DNA of 64,000 nt from Paracentrotus lividus. Lineage: Eukaryota > Echinodermata > Echinoidea > Camarodonta > Echinidae. Shown in pieces: positions 1 through 15,077 of this stretch (positions are counted from its first letter, which is position 1; each line of letters starts with the position of its first letter). The position numbers were made by a program, and so were the translations under genes. Below the pieces are notes generated by a model. It ran no database searches. It had not been told where the DNA came from and was given only the letters and a program-made list of their open reading frames with translations. The stretch lies in the NCBI GenBank assembly GCA_940671915.1, contig CALNVZ010003426.1, positions 30,734,938 through 30,798,937 of the forward strand, in the 5' to 3' direction.

Positions 1-143
1 CTAACACCCCCATTATCACCACCACCATCAAAACCACCACCATCATCACCACCATCACCACCATCATCATCACCACCATTACTATCACCATCAAAACCAC
101 CACCATCACCACCAACACCAGCATCACCACCACGATATCTTAC
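1..143 (-). repeat. CAC/CAT trinucleotide repeat in partial intron 22
   Basis: Positions 1-135 are almost entirely CAC, CAT and AAC triplets. This is the 5' part of the intron that follows exon 22; its donor is GTAAGA at 143-138. The terminal AP-2 alpha exon must lie beyond the left edge. Confidence 0.85.
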
Positions 144-278
144 CCTTGCTTGTTGGTTAGGTTCTAAGCGCATGAGACATCCAATCTGAAGTGCCTTGGT
201 ATGGATGATACCTGCTCCTACAAAATTATCAGGGTTGGGATCCACTCCATCCAGGAGACCTATTCCAGTCCCCATCAG
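144..278 (-). CDS. AP2A: AP-2 alpha exon 22 (ear platform)
   Basis: Encodes residues 906-950, including [13 protein letters not shown] and the strand ending in [10 protein letters not shown], typical of the alpha-ear platform. Acceptor TTTTTCAG just above 278; donor GTAAGA below 144. 135 nt, phase 0 at both ends. Mammalian proteins continue about 27 residues beyond this point, so one more coding exon is expected to the left. Confidence 0.95.
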
Positions 279-3200
279 CTGAAAAATAAAAGGTTTAAAA
301 GGTTTAGATGTAATTGTCCTGAATGTGAGAAAGGTGAAAAAAAAAAATACTGTGACTTTTCAAATCATTTCCATGTTATTTCAGAAGAATGTTTAATTGA
401 AAAGGTCACAGTCAACAAATACCCTCAATATGATATGACAAGATCCAGCTGAAATGTTCACATCAAATATTAGTGTGTAGTCTCATATACACATTTTTGT
501 GTGCAGTGCATGACAATTTCATCATTTTTGTGGTTTCCAAAACCTTTCATAATACAACTTCTTAGGTGAACTATAATCAACCTTCCCAGATCACTTTGAG
601 ATAGTTTCAATCTCATGACCACAGCGGGGCATTCTGATTATATTTGACTTGTCGTCAATGAATGGGTTAATACTTGGACTTTAGAAATGTGTATTGTTGC
701 CCAGCAGACCCTACACTTTTTTCATCTTCATGTATGATTACCAGAGAAGGCTTGACATGTTCTTTACGTATTACCAATAATTGTTTATCAAATTTCACTA
801 TGAATGATAAATGGAAAGAAAAAAAGTCATGCTGTAACGTATTACTGATAATTGTTTATCAAATTTCACTATGAATGATAAAAGGAAAGACAAAAAGTCA
901 TGCTGTAACAAATTATAACACAAAAAAAAAAACAAACAAACAAAAAAAAAATTCAATTTATGTCTATAGAAATTTAAAGCATTAGTGTAATTCATATTTA
1001 AGTGATAAGTGTATGCAGCATTCTAACACAGGTCATTATCTTACCTTTGTTCTGTTCACAGCCGTGTCCATAGGAAACTTGGCCTCAAAGATATTCTGGG
1101 ACTCTTGCGCCGCACTGTATGGAAGAAAAGAGAAATATATAGTAAGCAGAGTTCATACACATACAAAACTGTACTGGAACCTCAATAGAATATTGGGGAG
1201 ACCACATGTCCAGAGTCTGCTTATGTCCTGGCATTGCTTGAGGGTGCGAAGGCCAGATGATCACAGAGGCTGCATAATAGTCATCAAGCACTCGCTAAGT
1301 TACGCTCCTTTTAGTAAACTCTTCTAATTCGACACATCTACAAAAACACACCAGACCTCGGTTCTTTTGATATCGAGTTCAGTTTGAACAATGTTCAGAC
1401 TCCAGTTTCGTTATATGATGGAAATGTTGGAATCATTAGCAAGCATTAATATTGAGGTAAATCAATCATATATTGTACATAAATAAGCTATGTATACACA
1501 AATTAGACTTCAGAGCAATGTAAATTATGGTGGCCATAGCTGGGGGGCTTCCAATGGGCTATGCAATGAGCCAGGTGCGTGTTTGTCTGCGCGTATGTTA
1601 ACTTTCTTTTACGCATACTGAAAGCCCCCAAGTTAGAAATTTGCACCCCCCAAAAAAGGGAAAAAAGAGCACCCAAACCGAATTGGATACTGTTTTGGAG
1701 AGTCATACATGTAGGAGGAATTATTTTGTATAAACATCTAGGTCAAATTTTGAAGGGGTAATAGCGATAGGGGAATTCCAGATTACTTACGCTCCTAGTA
1801 GCTTCCAGCGGCTGAAGAAGTCTTGTGAGTTCATGGTAGTGCCTTCAAAGAACTTGGACATCATAACAGGAACCTTGAGTGTCATACGCTGTACAGACCC
1901 ACCAACACTGCAGAGAGGTGAAAAAGAAACAAAAGATCAATCTTCCATCTATTCATATCTGTGTTGAAAAATGTAAGAAAGCATTCCCCAAAAAGTCCCC
2001 CTCCAAACCCTAAACTCACAGAAACAAAAATATTCCATATTGTTTTGTTTTGCTTTTTTTTTTTTTTTTTTCCTTTCTTTTTTGTTTAGCTGATCACATA
2101 TACTCAAGGGCCTGTACAGCATGAAAAAAAAGCCATTGCCCATGTCTGTAAGAACCACTAAAGAATGGGCAAAATGTTTTTTTTTTTTTAGTTGCCATAC
2201 AGCAGAGTGGATGTGATCCACGACAAGATGGGTTCAGCAAAACTGTTGCCGTCTCCTGAGGTGTTGGGAAGGGAATACTCTATGGGGAAAATTCCTGCTC
2301 ACAAGATCAAAGGGTTGCTTCAGTGCAGCAAGGATGTAAACTCTCAACAGTATAAATAGGAGTCTGCAATTATTTATGCATCCTCCTGAATAACTTTTAT
2401 TCCCTACAGAAGGAAAAAAAGAGACAAAGAGAAGGATCCCATGTATTACTGATAGTATCTTTGTTTATACTAAATGAAGGTAAGCAATTTTTCTTGCAAT
2501 CTCCCAATACCTTTTGCACTTAGAAACACCAGTGTGAAGCGCCCTATAAATGTAAAATTTTATTATTAATATTACCGGCCAGTTAAAAATGAAGCTAAAA
2601 TAAAATGGCTCTAGTTGACCATTTGGAGTATCTTTTGCCGTATTATGAAGGAGCATGAACTACAATATGCTCTGTTTATAGGTTGTTTGGACAAATGTTT
2701 GTAAAGCACTTCAAGAACACAATTAATGATCAGTGAACTCATAAAACAGTGATATATAAATTTATGCAAAGTGATTATTATGTGTGCCTTATAGTTTTTT
2801 AATTCATTTCAAAAGCTTAGTTTGGTATGTTTTATGCATGAATATATTGTAAATGTCCTTACTTTTGTGATTGATGGTTTCTGCCGCACAATCTTTTGTC
2901 ATTTAATTCAAATTCCCTACCAACTTTCATACTAAATTTATTTTTATTACCAAACTTGCAAAATTCATTGAAATTAAACTCTAGTACGATACAGTACAAC
3001 AATCTATAAGGAAACAAAACCCATTCAGATATCATTCAGTAGACTATTAATGTTTTTGCTCAGAGGACAATTATCCCAAACAAAATGGACAATTTTGAGT
3101 ATTTAACAAGTGTCGAGAATATTTTCCAACTACAATGTACCTAATATAGACTAAAATAAACTAATTCAGAAATGCATGCTCTCCCAATGATAACTACCTT

Positions 3201-6200
3201 TGGTGAGTGTATGAAATGGAAAAAAATGAATTTGTAAATGTATGTTTAGCAGATCTGTAACAAAGGAAAAAAAATGTTTCAACTACAGCCCCACAACACC
3301 AAATGCCATATTTCAATCGTAACCAAACAATCCCCTCAAAATAGATTTCTTTTTAAAAGGTATTTGAATGAAATGAATAGACACAATATAGACCCATACA
3401 CAGTAACAGAAAAAAAACCAAAACCATTTATCAGTTTAGTCACTCAACTTGTGGTTATTCACTCTTGCTATTAAAAGGAAGATTTCCAAATGAAAAACAT
3501 GGATAAAACTTTTTTTTTTATTCATTGCTATTTAAAAATGAGTACCTAGCCATACTAATGCATCTTGTTTCAGAGCTTTATATGACACATATTTTTGAAT
3601 GAAAATGAGCATTAAATAGCGACAAGTCTAAATATATTTTTAGAATTTTCTTGCAGAATTACTAGTGCAGTGAATTAAAGCTAAAACTACTACACAAAAC
3701 ACACTAACTACATCTGAATCTTATAAAGTGTTTCTGTAAATGACATAAAATCATGCTAAGAATTTGAGCAAAATTCAACATGCTAACTTGGCTGCATTTT
3801 GCTTGTTGATGGCATTCTAATGACAAAGAAGATGGAAATCAGAGAAGATCAGATACATGTACATGTAAATTAGACCTGTTTACTACAATGTAGTTTTATT
3901 CATAATTTTTTAAGAAGGTTGTTCTTGAAATGCTGGAGGCTTGCTAGATGTAAAATTGATTAATACAAATAGGAGTCCATTTTATTTAACAGGTTAATTG
4001 AATACCTTACAATGTATTTATGGGTATCAGGAAAAAACATTGATAAATTGGAATATACTTTATACACAATGTAGTTAACAGGTCTATTGATAATGTATTA
4101 TCAATACATTATATTGGTAAATGAACATAACTTGAACCACCAGATGCAAATGGGCTTTACACAGAGATAATGCATACAGAGAGTAAAAAAATAGGTAAAA
4201 GAAAATGGTTAGGAATTGGAGAAAAAAAGTCATGTTTTCACATGTATATTTCATCAGAAGACACAGCAGGCAGAGAAAATCATTTTCAAGAAAATCTTGA
4301 AGAATCTATGAATGTCATTGAACCATGAGACAGGCTATAATGAACTCTTCTACTCTACAATGAAGAAAAGCTTTCTGCTGTTGTCTCTAAACAGAGATTA
4401 TATAGGTTTACCTGTTTATGGGAAAGGCTGTATTAGCAGATGGGGTCCTATGGGTAACAACCAAATGAGAAAGGGGAAAACAAAATGGAAGGTATAGGGG
4501 TGATTAGGAGAGGCAGGACCACCATGTATACACTGAGGATATGGGCATGTAGCATTCAACTTGCAAATGATTGTAATATTTGACATCAAATGCATGGACC
4601 AATCAGGTTACAGCTTTTGTAATCAAACACTTGCATGAGTCTTGATTGCTTATAGGCAACAATGCAATATACTGCTAAACACAACCAATCACGTTTTAAG
4701 CTTTTAAAAGGACATCATCTTGATTTTGATTGGCTGCTGCCAAACTTACAATTGATTTTTGGCTTTTAAAAGGACACAAATATTGGCCTTCAGCAGTTGC
4801 CTGATTAACATTTGATTGCAAGTTTTCAGTTTCAAATTAGAATAGACCCTGACTGAAAATTGATGTCAGAATATTGCAACTGATTGATTGCAAGTTTTAT
4901 ACTATAGTATCCATATACATTGTACCTCACAAGCACAATATACATCTACAGTAAATAATGTATAACTTATTTCAGCAATTTATTACATTGGGTGGATGAG
5001 CTCTTGGCAGAGAAAAAACAATGCTTTATATTATAGAAACCACTCACTGGTTAGAATTATATCCTCATGCAAAGCAACGCAAAAGGTGCATTCATGAGAT
5101 TGTAATATCATATTCTTGCAACACACAAACAGTTACAAAGTTCAGTGATTTTTTCATTTTTTTAATTAAAAAAAAAAAATTTTTTTTTGCTTTGTGGAAC
5201 TTTGACATCAAATGAGGAAAAAAAAATTGAATTATATTTTTCTTTAGACTGAATCTACTAGAAGATAAAATGCAACTTGACATGAAACACTTCTAGCTTT
5301 GTTGCATGTGTGCAGCTAACAGCTTAAAATTGAACAGACAATGATAATCATGCTTATTCTATAAATAATAACACAGAATGAAAGTGTAGTGGAAAAAGAC
5401 AGAAAAATTATGTTCACAATACAATTCATTTTGTACAAAAATATTTTTGAGGACTGGTACAAAGAGAGGAATTTTGCAAGAAAAGGTCGGCAAATATTGT
5501 TAAAATAAAAGGATCAGTGCCAAATGCGCAGTGAAGAACAAAAACAAATGTTATGAAAGAAAATTAAGTGAGTTGCACCAATTCGTTTTTTTTTTTTTTT
5601 AAACAATGGGAGTAAAGGTACATGAAGATCAATTCACTAAAACTACTTTTTTGATGAACAAAGTACATTTGTACATACATTGTACATTCAAATGCATATC
5701 ATATCAAACACGGGCTCAATTGAGACAAACATGTAAGTTCTTTATAAAAGCAGACTAATAATTTACTTGCCATAATACAAGACGTACATCCAAAAAAAAT
5801 AATGCCACTGGCGAAACCTTGTCTCGGAGGCATAAAAATAAATCCTACTTAAGCTACACCCCTAGTATTATTATCTATATTCTTGCAAGACATAGGCTGA
5901 TTGGAAGTCATTGAGTAAATAGTATTTATGGCCATAGGGGTAATATCAAGTAGTCAGTCATCAATTAACCCCAAAAAGTAACAGAAAGATATAATGCCAT
6001 GAAAATCAATTACTCAAAGGAGAAACAGGTTACAAATGACAATCCTTATAGCTTATCACTCTCTGTCGGTTAATTTTTTTTTTTTTTTATTTCTATTTTT
6101 TTTTTTTTTTTTTTTTTTTGGGGGGGGGGGGAGGAAAGGGGGAGATTTTATAGAAGGCTGTAGGCATCGAATACTAGGAAATATACAAAAATGAATGTCT

Positions 6201-9200
6201 CCTGTTAGTATTCAGGGGGTTCAATCTCATACCCTAAATTATGGAAACTTCGTTAAGTGAAAAAAAAAATCCAACCTTCTTCCTTGAAGTGAAAGTTAAG
6301 TTTTGGATAGTTTTTGGACTATGAGTAAGTAAGTTGTCATGATAGTCCAAATAAAATAAGAGGGGTAAGAACTTATTTTCTGTAAATTAATTACATAAAA
6401 AAAAAGGATACCCTCCCTCCTTTATAAAACTAAAAGAAAGATCATTAGTACCCACTTTGGATAGATAAATTACCCCTATTCATTGTACAATACTCACCTT
6501 GTGCTTCCTAAATACCTGATTTTTTTTTTTTACAAACAAATAAACGCAAAAGATGAATTTCTTTACACAGAATATGCCTGCAATTGTTTATTAAAAGAAC
6601 ATTTAGTGGCGCTCATGTTTCCTTAAAAATCATTATATTTCCATTGATCTTGTTTACATTGATCTTTTCCTCTACATTTAGCTGTCTAAATGAACATGTA
6701 CATACATTGTACAAAGCTGCCTTAACCTTGAATATGTTCATCGACTTTGAAGGTGCTGCAAAAAAAAAATCATCAAACGTTTGAAAACAACTAACACCCT
6801 ACTACATGTATAGGACGTCGGTGATTTCTCGCAACGAACTGTTGAATACTATGACCACTATTTGTGCAAAGTTTCCATTTTGCTATCAACTTTTCTTGGA
6901 ATAAATGAATTCAGGGAATGACTTACGAGTATTGGATACTGAGTGTAGGTGCCTCTTCAAATTCATCCAAGCATTCAACATTGATGTTCTGCTGGACCTG
7001 AGCTCCACCATCGATGGTTGTTTGTACCGTATCCATGGAGATATTCAGCTGTGCAATCATTGGTCAAGGACTTCACAGAATACTGTAAATTCACTGTTAT
7101 TTTTGCGTGATTAAATTTTCGCGCCAAGTGGCCTCAAATTATAGACAGGTTCTTGAATTTGTGCTGCATATTCATAAGCACACAAATGAAACCTCCCAAT
7201 ACATAAGAAAGCATGCCCATATTCACAGGTTTTTTAATTCGCGACTGCCAATCTTCGCACAAAATCCGCAAAAATTAATGTAACAGGAATATTTCCACAA
7301 GTATAGTAGTATGTAACAAAAGGTAGTCCAGGATAAATCTCTCTGATTTTCAACTACTTGATTCCACATTCCCTTATGATTTTTCTATTCTGTTTCAATA
7401 CCCCAACTTAATAATTTATTATACTTATCACACATGTTCAGATATTCTATTACATTTAAATCTGTGGTAAAAAACAGTGAATGGACTCAATTGAAAAAAG
7501 AATATAATATTGTGTCCTATGAGCTCTACATTAACTTTAGAGTCTGAGTTTAGGGTTTGTGCACAAAGGGAATAGGTCCTTGTCAAAATTACAATTTTGT
7601 ATGGGGGGGTCCTGCATAACAATAATAGGGCCCTTACGTAATGGACCTAGGCCTGTGAAGAGCACTATTTGAATATGGTAAAGAATGTACATTGTTAAAA
7701 TTTCATAATATCAATGTCACCATTTCTTTCATCACAATTATCATTCATCATCTCTCTTGGTAAAATATGTAAAGGATATTTCCTTCTAACGAAGGTGGTT
7801 TGTTGATGGTGGTTGCAAAGTTTGCAAATTGATAGGAGGTCTTGTTGCCATAGAACAGACTCAATCTACCAACAGTTTTATTGTACTCAGACTTGACACC
7901 AATCTGCATCTGATCACTCTCGTACAGCACGCCGTTGTTCTTGCAAATGAATCTGAAATGAAAAGACACAAATAAGCATGATAACAAGACTGGATAAAAA
8001 TGGTTACTCGCATATGTGTACAGTCTGACCTCGCTTACCCTGACTCCTTTGTTAACCAGCAATGTCCTCTGGACAGTTTCCCTCTTTCATTCTCTATCAA
8101 ATTGAACTCAAAGCCATCCTTTTCTCATTTTTTCACAGTTCCTTACACAAATAAAGACATTATTGATTATTTACAATCATCAACCCTATAAATCCTCTTC
8201 TATAAATCCTCACCCTAAGGACATATAAATTTCGATAGAAGTGTTCCAATACATTACTCCTATATCCGGCAATGGGTGTTAGTCCAAACTTGGCCAGATA
8301 AACAAAGTTGGACTGTACTGTACCAGTATCCCCAACTGATCATTTTATACTCTTGTACTAAAAAAAAAAAGGCAAAAGCATATAGAACAACCAGTTCATT
8401 CATCATTCCCATGTTATTATGGATTTAACACAGCACTTTTATGAGTGATTGTTATACATCAGTTTACAAAATAGAACACTTTTCTACTTTTCTATTATTA
8501 TTATTCATTGATTAAATTATTTTGATGACTTACTTCCTAAAGTTCTCTTCTGCATCAGGAGCGAGATTGTTCCCTACCGGTGCAGCTCCTGGAGGGGCAC
8601 CTGCTGGGGCACCGAACACATCTACCAGCAGACCACCGTTATTAGTGGGGGCAGGGGCAGCGGGGGTCTCTCCAAAGAAGGACTGGGCGGAGGTTGGGGC
8701 AGCGGCTGGGCTCTCCATCAGGCCCAGGAGATCTGCTGAGCCGGAGCTAGGTGAGGCAGCCACGGTCGCTACGCTGCTCGCTAAAATGGGCTTGGGATGT
8801 GATGCTGCTGACTGTGGGAGAAATTGAAATGGGAATTAGAAGTTGAAAATGAATTGAAGCACAAAATATATCCAAAATAAATTGAAATTAGCACTCGAAC
8901 TGGAATTAACAGAAGAATGAATACAAATCAAACTAAATCTTTCTTGAATAAAAATATCATAAGATAACTTTGGCAAGCGTAAATGAATAAGAAAGTAATT
9001 GACACTCATTTACAGAATTTAATTGTCAGGCGATTGAATGAATAACAAAATGTCTTAACAAAAGCGCCAAACTTTAGCACATATATATATTCTTTTCAAT
9101 CTTCATCTTTTTCTCTATGGTACATGTATATTGTATATTCCATTTTACTTTAAAATGTTCAAATACTGATTTTGTCTGCTGAGAGACAGATCATCATTAG

Positions 9201-12200
9201 ATGTAAACTCTGTAATCTATTTAATATTAGCTTGCACTCTATGTGCCCTCACCAGACAGTAAAATAAAAAACAACAAACATTTGCAATTCATTAATAAAG
9301 GCAAACTTTCGCAAATCTTTACCCCTCATGACCGTTTAAATGAATATGAAGATTTCTGGCTTTGAATTATTTAACTTCCTTTAGTCAATTTACCTCCAAT
9401 GAGTCTGTGCTACTCTCTCCTACACTATTGAGTTCTATTGTTCCCATCTTCTTCTTCTCTTCCCCTGTTCCTGGACCTGTGGCTGAGGGCTTCTTCTTCT
9501 TGAGTTTGGCAAGCAACGATGACTCTCTCTCAGGGAATGGTGGCATCTCCTCTAACACTGTCGCCTTTAAACGAAAATCAAAACACAGGTTCATGTATTT
9601 ACATAATCATCCAGAGCTCCAATTGTACGTTTTTTCTACAGCAGTTCAGATCAAACATCTTAGAGCTTGTATGCAGAGAGCTTGTTTACATTTTGACGGT
9701 CCATATATCAAATTTGTGAACCCACATGTGCCAGGTTTCTGCTGATGTCAAGCCCTTATGAAGACCATGATTTAACTTGCCAAGATGGAAAACAGCTCAT
9801 AAATTTCACTTTTGAAGAGCTATCTAATACATATTTCATGGTGGTGTTTTGCATTTCAAGGTCATTTCTATCATTCATTTATTTTTATTTTTTTGAAAAA
9901 AAAAGAAAACCTTGACCTTTCACTCTGGATATGTATTTTTATTTATCTCACTAATATTTATGAGCACTAAACTACGATCCAATATCATAGTTATTATCAT
10001 TATAATTGCTTAAAGAAGTTAAAAATGTTATCATTTTTTAAATATCAAAGGATTTATATATCTTACCAGTACGTCTGCTGAAGTACAAACACTGAGTTGA
10101 AGGTATTCTACAGCCCTTTGTTGAAGTTCTGCATCAGCGTTTTTCAGCTGATTGTCACTTTTTAGTACCTGTTTAAAATGAAAATATTGATTTGTATTTG
10201 ATTTTGTTTCACATCATCAATATGATCACCATCATCACCACAACCACCACTATCACCATTTTTATCATCACCATCATCTTCACCACCACCATCATCATCA
10301 TCATCACCACAACCAACACCACCACCATCATCATCATCATCACCATCATTATCATTATCATCACCACCACCACCACCACCATCACAACCTCCAGCACCAT
10401 TGTCATCACCACTCCCAGAACCACCATCACCATAACCATCATTACCATCATCATCCTCACCATCACCACCCCCACCATCGATATCAATACCACAACCACC
10501 ACTACCATCACCACCAACATCACCACCATTGCCAATGCTCCAACGCTAAAAATGTTATTGTCCAAAACAAAGGAGAAACAGAAATTCTGTTTCCAAAGTG
10601 ATCGTGGGACCGGCAGCCACTGAGCATCATCAACAGATTAATGTTGCTCTATCTCTTTTTTGTAGTACGCAACTCCCATTTTTTAACGTCTTTTGGTAAG
10701 ACACGGTTTGAGATCAAACCCACAACCTCCTGATTATTAGACAGACGCTCTATCCCCTGAGCCAACACTTCGGTACATCTTCATCACATCAAACCCACCA
10801 CAACCATCATCACAACCCTGATTACCATCATAATCATCATCTGTATTCTACTCACATCTTGGATGATATGTTTAATCTCTGGGAAGAGGTTGATAAACTT
10901 GACATAAGTAGAGAGTATTAGACCTCTGGTAGGAGCAGTACACAGGTGGAACTTGGAATGGAGAAGATTGAATTGAACTTGAGGACTGTCATGGGAACAA
11001 AAGAAAAGAGAAGGATTGTAAGCTTTACTCGGCTTATCATTCATTTGTCTGTAATGTTGAATTGTCACTTGGTGTACAACAAGTCCAATGACCTTCTAGT
11101 CCCATCCCACATGGTCTCATCAATTTTTTTGTCTTCTACCCATTTGGTCTAAGTGCCATTTTACACATTCACCATTTTGTCTATTTTCCAGTTGGGCAAT
11201 AACCGTTCTGTCTAATATCCACTTAGTCTAACACAAGTTGATCTTTATTGAGATGAATTGGTAATGACACAAATTTTCATTTCACAAAATGGAAAGAGTA
11301 AGTAGGTGAAAGGGCAATTATACCATCTCGACATTAGACTAAATGACAATTAGCCTGAGTGCGTATTAGACCAAGTGATAATTGGACCCAATAGCAATTG
11401 CTAGTAGACCAAATTATTTTGGTCGATGTTTTATTACACAATCAGAGAATTAGACCATCTACAAGTAGACCAGGTGGATATAAACCATTCTTATGACAAT
11501 TATGAATTTAGATTTTGACAAGGTCATGAAAGTAATTCAAAGGAAATATGAAGTTCAAAGTTCAATTGTACCTCGACCTTGAGTCCCCTGCGATGAGGTT
11601 TCCAAACTCTCCCAGGATATAACCGCCAACTTTCACCATGTTCTCATGACATGCTGGAGCTTGCAGAGCCTATCACATAGGAGACAAAACAAAAACAGTT
11701 TATCAAGAGATACTTGGTATTGTGGGTTCGATCCCTGGCCACATCATACCAAAAGATGTTACAAAATGGTAGGTACTGCTACCCTGTTTGGCATTTAACA
11801 AGAAGGGGATGGAGCAACATCCATCTGATGCTGCTCAGCGGCTGCCAGGCCCAAGAAAAAAGGGGCAAAAAGAATTTCCGTTCAGCTGGGTTAGGACAAT
11901 AACATTTGTAGCCTTTTTTTTTTTTTTTAAATAATGAAAGGATACAAAAGCAAGAGGGAAAAGAAGTTGAAATCAAAAAGCTATGTGAAATGCTGAGGAA
12001 ACAGAGTGGGCAAATATCATCGGCCTCAAGCCAGAAGGGCCTTACCGTTTTTATTATGTGTACAATATGAATGGCCTTTAAAAATGTTAAGGCCCTTCTG
12101 GCATGAGGCCGACGATATATTACAAGCTTTGATAGATTGAAATAGCCAACTTAAAACTAACATGTATATACTACAAAATGTAATTCAGTCTAAAGTATTG

Positions 12201-15026
12201 GGTTAAGAGCAAAAATAGCTGTATACGAGTATGACCATTTTATGGGGTTTTTTTTAACCTAAACTCAAATATTTAAAGAGGATTGATGGTATAACTCACA
12301 GGTTGATTCATAAGTGAACTTACCTCAAAGACTGTCTTTGCTGCATAACCCTGTACATCTTCTCTATTAATGACGATCTGTATGACACGATACCAGACCT
12401 CCTCACTCACATAGTCTCCAGCGATCCTTATCAGATTTAGGATGGTGTCTACGTACCACGTGTAGTCACTTGCGTACTTCTCGGCCAGAATGGCTACTTT
12501 TAGTACCTAGAAAGGATGATTTTAATAACAAAGACACTTGGCAAATAATGTATCCTTTGCAATGTATTGTCAACGCTAACAAACTGTTTGGATTTGTTTA
12601 TTTACATCAAGATAAGAATTTTATTCTTTACGTCTTCTTCAATCCTTACAAAATTATAAATTATAACAAAAGTATCAAAATAAATGAAATTTGAAAAGAG
12701 AGTCTACCTAATATTATTCAAATCAATGATGTGATTTTTTTTAAGAAAGAAATTTTCTGTAAAAAACCTTGAATGTTTAAGATCAAACATGGAGTCTGTA
12801 TTTGAATGAAAATAAATTTTAAAATAAAATCTTAGAATCAGGAGGGATTTGAAACCTGCAATATCTAAAATGCACTTCTATCCCAGAAGTGACTTAACAA
12901 TGTTACTATGCTGGCATGGGCCTGGAATGGGGCCATGCGCTACCCATTCCAGATGCTCTCATCTCCCATGCCAATCCTCGTTCTTTACAAGTATACGATA
13001 ACTTTTGAGGACTAATTATTAATTTGGTTATACTCAAATGCCTGTACCTGATATCAATAACATCCTTTGATGATGATGAACAACATTTCAAAAGCACCAT
13101 TTATCTGCCAAAACATTCAAAGGTGCCTGGCTTCCCAAAAAAGTACATTAAAAGATAGGTTTTGAGTTCAGATTTGAAGGTGTCGATGTTGGTCAAATTT
13201 CGGAGTTGGATAGGTAGAGAGTTCCAAAGAAGTGGAGCAACTGAAGAAATTTGATCTTACCATTTCTTCCCTAATAGAGTAGTCTGCCTTCTCTAGATAG
13301 ATGAGCATTTCACCAACGATGGAATCAGCGTTCGTCCTGTCACACATGGCGTAAAGCAGGTCTACGGCTCTCTGACGCACACTTACATCACGCTCCGTCT
13401 GTGAAGAAATCAAAATATTCAAATCCTTCTAGTATGCTGATCGATGTAAATTATTTTTCAACAGATGAAATGTTAATCATTAAAATAGAGGTTGCATTGA
13501 GTGAAAAAATATATATATACAACTTCGGAAATAATTGTTAGACCAAACAGTATGGGAGCAGAGGTCTAACAATTATTGCCCAAGCTGAATATTACAAGTA
13601 CATGGACTATTTTTTATTAAAACAAGCATGTTCAGAACAATATAGGTTAACTATTACGTAGATATTATGTAGATCATACTGTCATATTGTTGAATTAATT
13701 TATATGTCTTTAACTTGTTGAAAAAGCCATTGAAAGTCAGATTTATATGTATTTGCATGGACCAATAAAGTATCTTCTTTCTTGTAGATGAGATCTCTTT
13801 TTCCCTTGACCTTGGTTATTTGAAGCGTTACAGATAGACAGTCATCAATCAGTTTCAATTTATTCCAAAGAGATAATATGATTGTACTTTACCTTGAGGG
13901 CAGTGACTACTGTTTCTAGATGTTTCTTGACGGCTTCCCGAGAGAACTCAGATGATGCAAGCAAACACATGCTCTCAAGAGCAAGATACCTAGTACAAGC
14001 ACAGACATATCATTATTCATTGGGGTAGAAAAACAGGGAATATGGGACGATGTTGAGCAATGAGGAATATGGGACAACGTTTTGGCAGTGCGGATGATGG
14101 GACATGTTGGTCTGTGGGGAATATGGGATGACTTTTATACAGAGACTTTATAGAGAGAAGGAGAAATGTAGCCTTTTCCCCACGAGAACTTTGATAGATA
14201 TATTTTATTTATTTATTTATTATTTATTCGGCTCTTTGAAACACATAATCATACATATTCATTTAAAAATAAATGACAATAAAAGTACAAAATCAATGCA
14301 AATTATTTAGTAGCAGTCAACCCAGTGCATCAGTGGCAAACTTAATCACTGTAACTATCATAGTCCCCAATAAATATGAAATGAATTAAATTGTATATAT
14401 TTGTTCAGTATCTAAAACAACTTCATTTGTCTGTAATAAACTTATGCTTTCATGAAAAAATAACTTAATATATATTCTCTCTACATGTACATAACTACCT
14501 TTGTATTTCCTACTCACCTTAGATTTGTCTCTCTGTGCTGTAAGAATTGACCGAGTTGATTACATGCTCTCACCAACAGATTTGGCTCGCTACAATCATA
14601 ACAAAACAAATGGGCAAACAAATTGACCAAAGTATGGTCACAATACCAAATCAATCAGTGGGTGGTAAAGACATAGTATTATGTTAAATAAGTTACAATT
14701 TCTACTTTGAAACTTAATGCCTTGAACAAATATTTATAAAAACTTGATCTGCTTTATAGAATGCTCATCTTCTGAACCATGATGTATATTGTGAGTTGGT
14801 TAAGTTGAGTTATTTTAGCCATTCTCTTTCTCATTCTTCTCATACATGTTCTAACTTGTTTTAATTTATAATTCACTTAGTATACCTAACATTCAGTTGC
14901 ATCATAGCTTCTTCTCATCTCTGTCTCTCCCTGCCTTCAACTGTTCCTTCTTTTTATTTTGGTATTTTTGTTTTCTATCTTCACATGTTCACATTTGGCT
15001 CTTTACATCTTTATCTCTATCTCTCT

Positions 15027-15077
<51 letters not shown>

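Larger units (their letters stand above)
1908..6926 (-). other. Intron 19 (5.0 kb)
   Basis: Second-largest fully contained intron after intron 2. AT-rich with homopolymer runs (A/T near 2049-2071, 5161-5190 and 5587-5600; T/G at 6079-6142) and a degenerate local repeat at about 4590-4900. TACATGTACATG occurs near 3857. No exon-like conserved reading frame was found. Confidence 0.8.
10169..10855 (-). other. Intron 14, microsatellite plus SINE
   Basis: 687 bp, largely occupied by an ATC/ACC triplet tract (about 10210-10540) and an adjoining tRNA-derived SINE (10542-10775). Confidence 0.85.
11670..12323 (-). other. Intron 12
   Basis: 654 bp containing a 5'-truncated SINE (11718-11930) and a small hairpin element (12013-12122). 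Confidence 0.85.

Noticed and set aside
7748..7790. Read-through of exon 18 or use of the GT at 7790 as donor
   Set aside because: Read-through ends in unrelated residues. The GT donor joined to the CACAG acceptor gives an immediate stop. The U12 AT-AC splice fits.
8522..8827. Plus-strand 101-codon Ala/Gly-rich frame
   Set aside because: Antisense of AP-2 alpha exon 17; the conserved protein is on the minus strand.
9362..9745. Plus-strand 127-codon frame
   Set aside because: Antisense of exon 16 plus intron sequence; no protein-like features.
10192..10623. Open frames of 143 codons (+) and 118 codons (-), Thr/Ile-rich and Met/Val-rich
   Set aside because: They are simple translations of the CAT/CAC repeat tract and the adjacent SINE.
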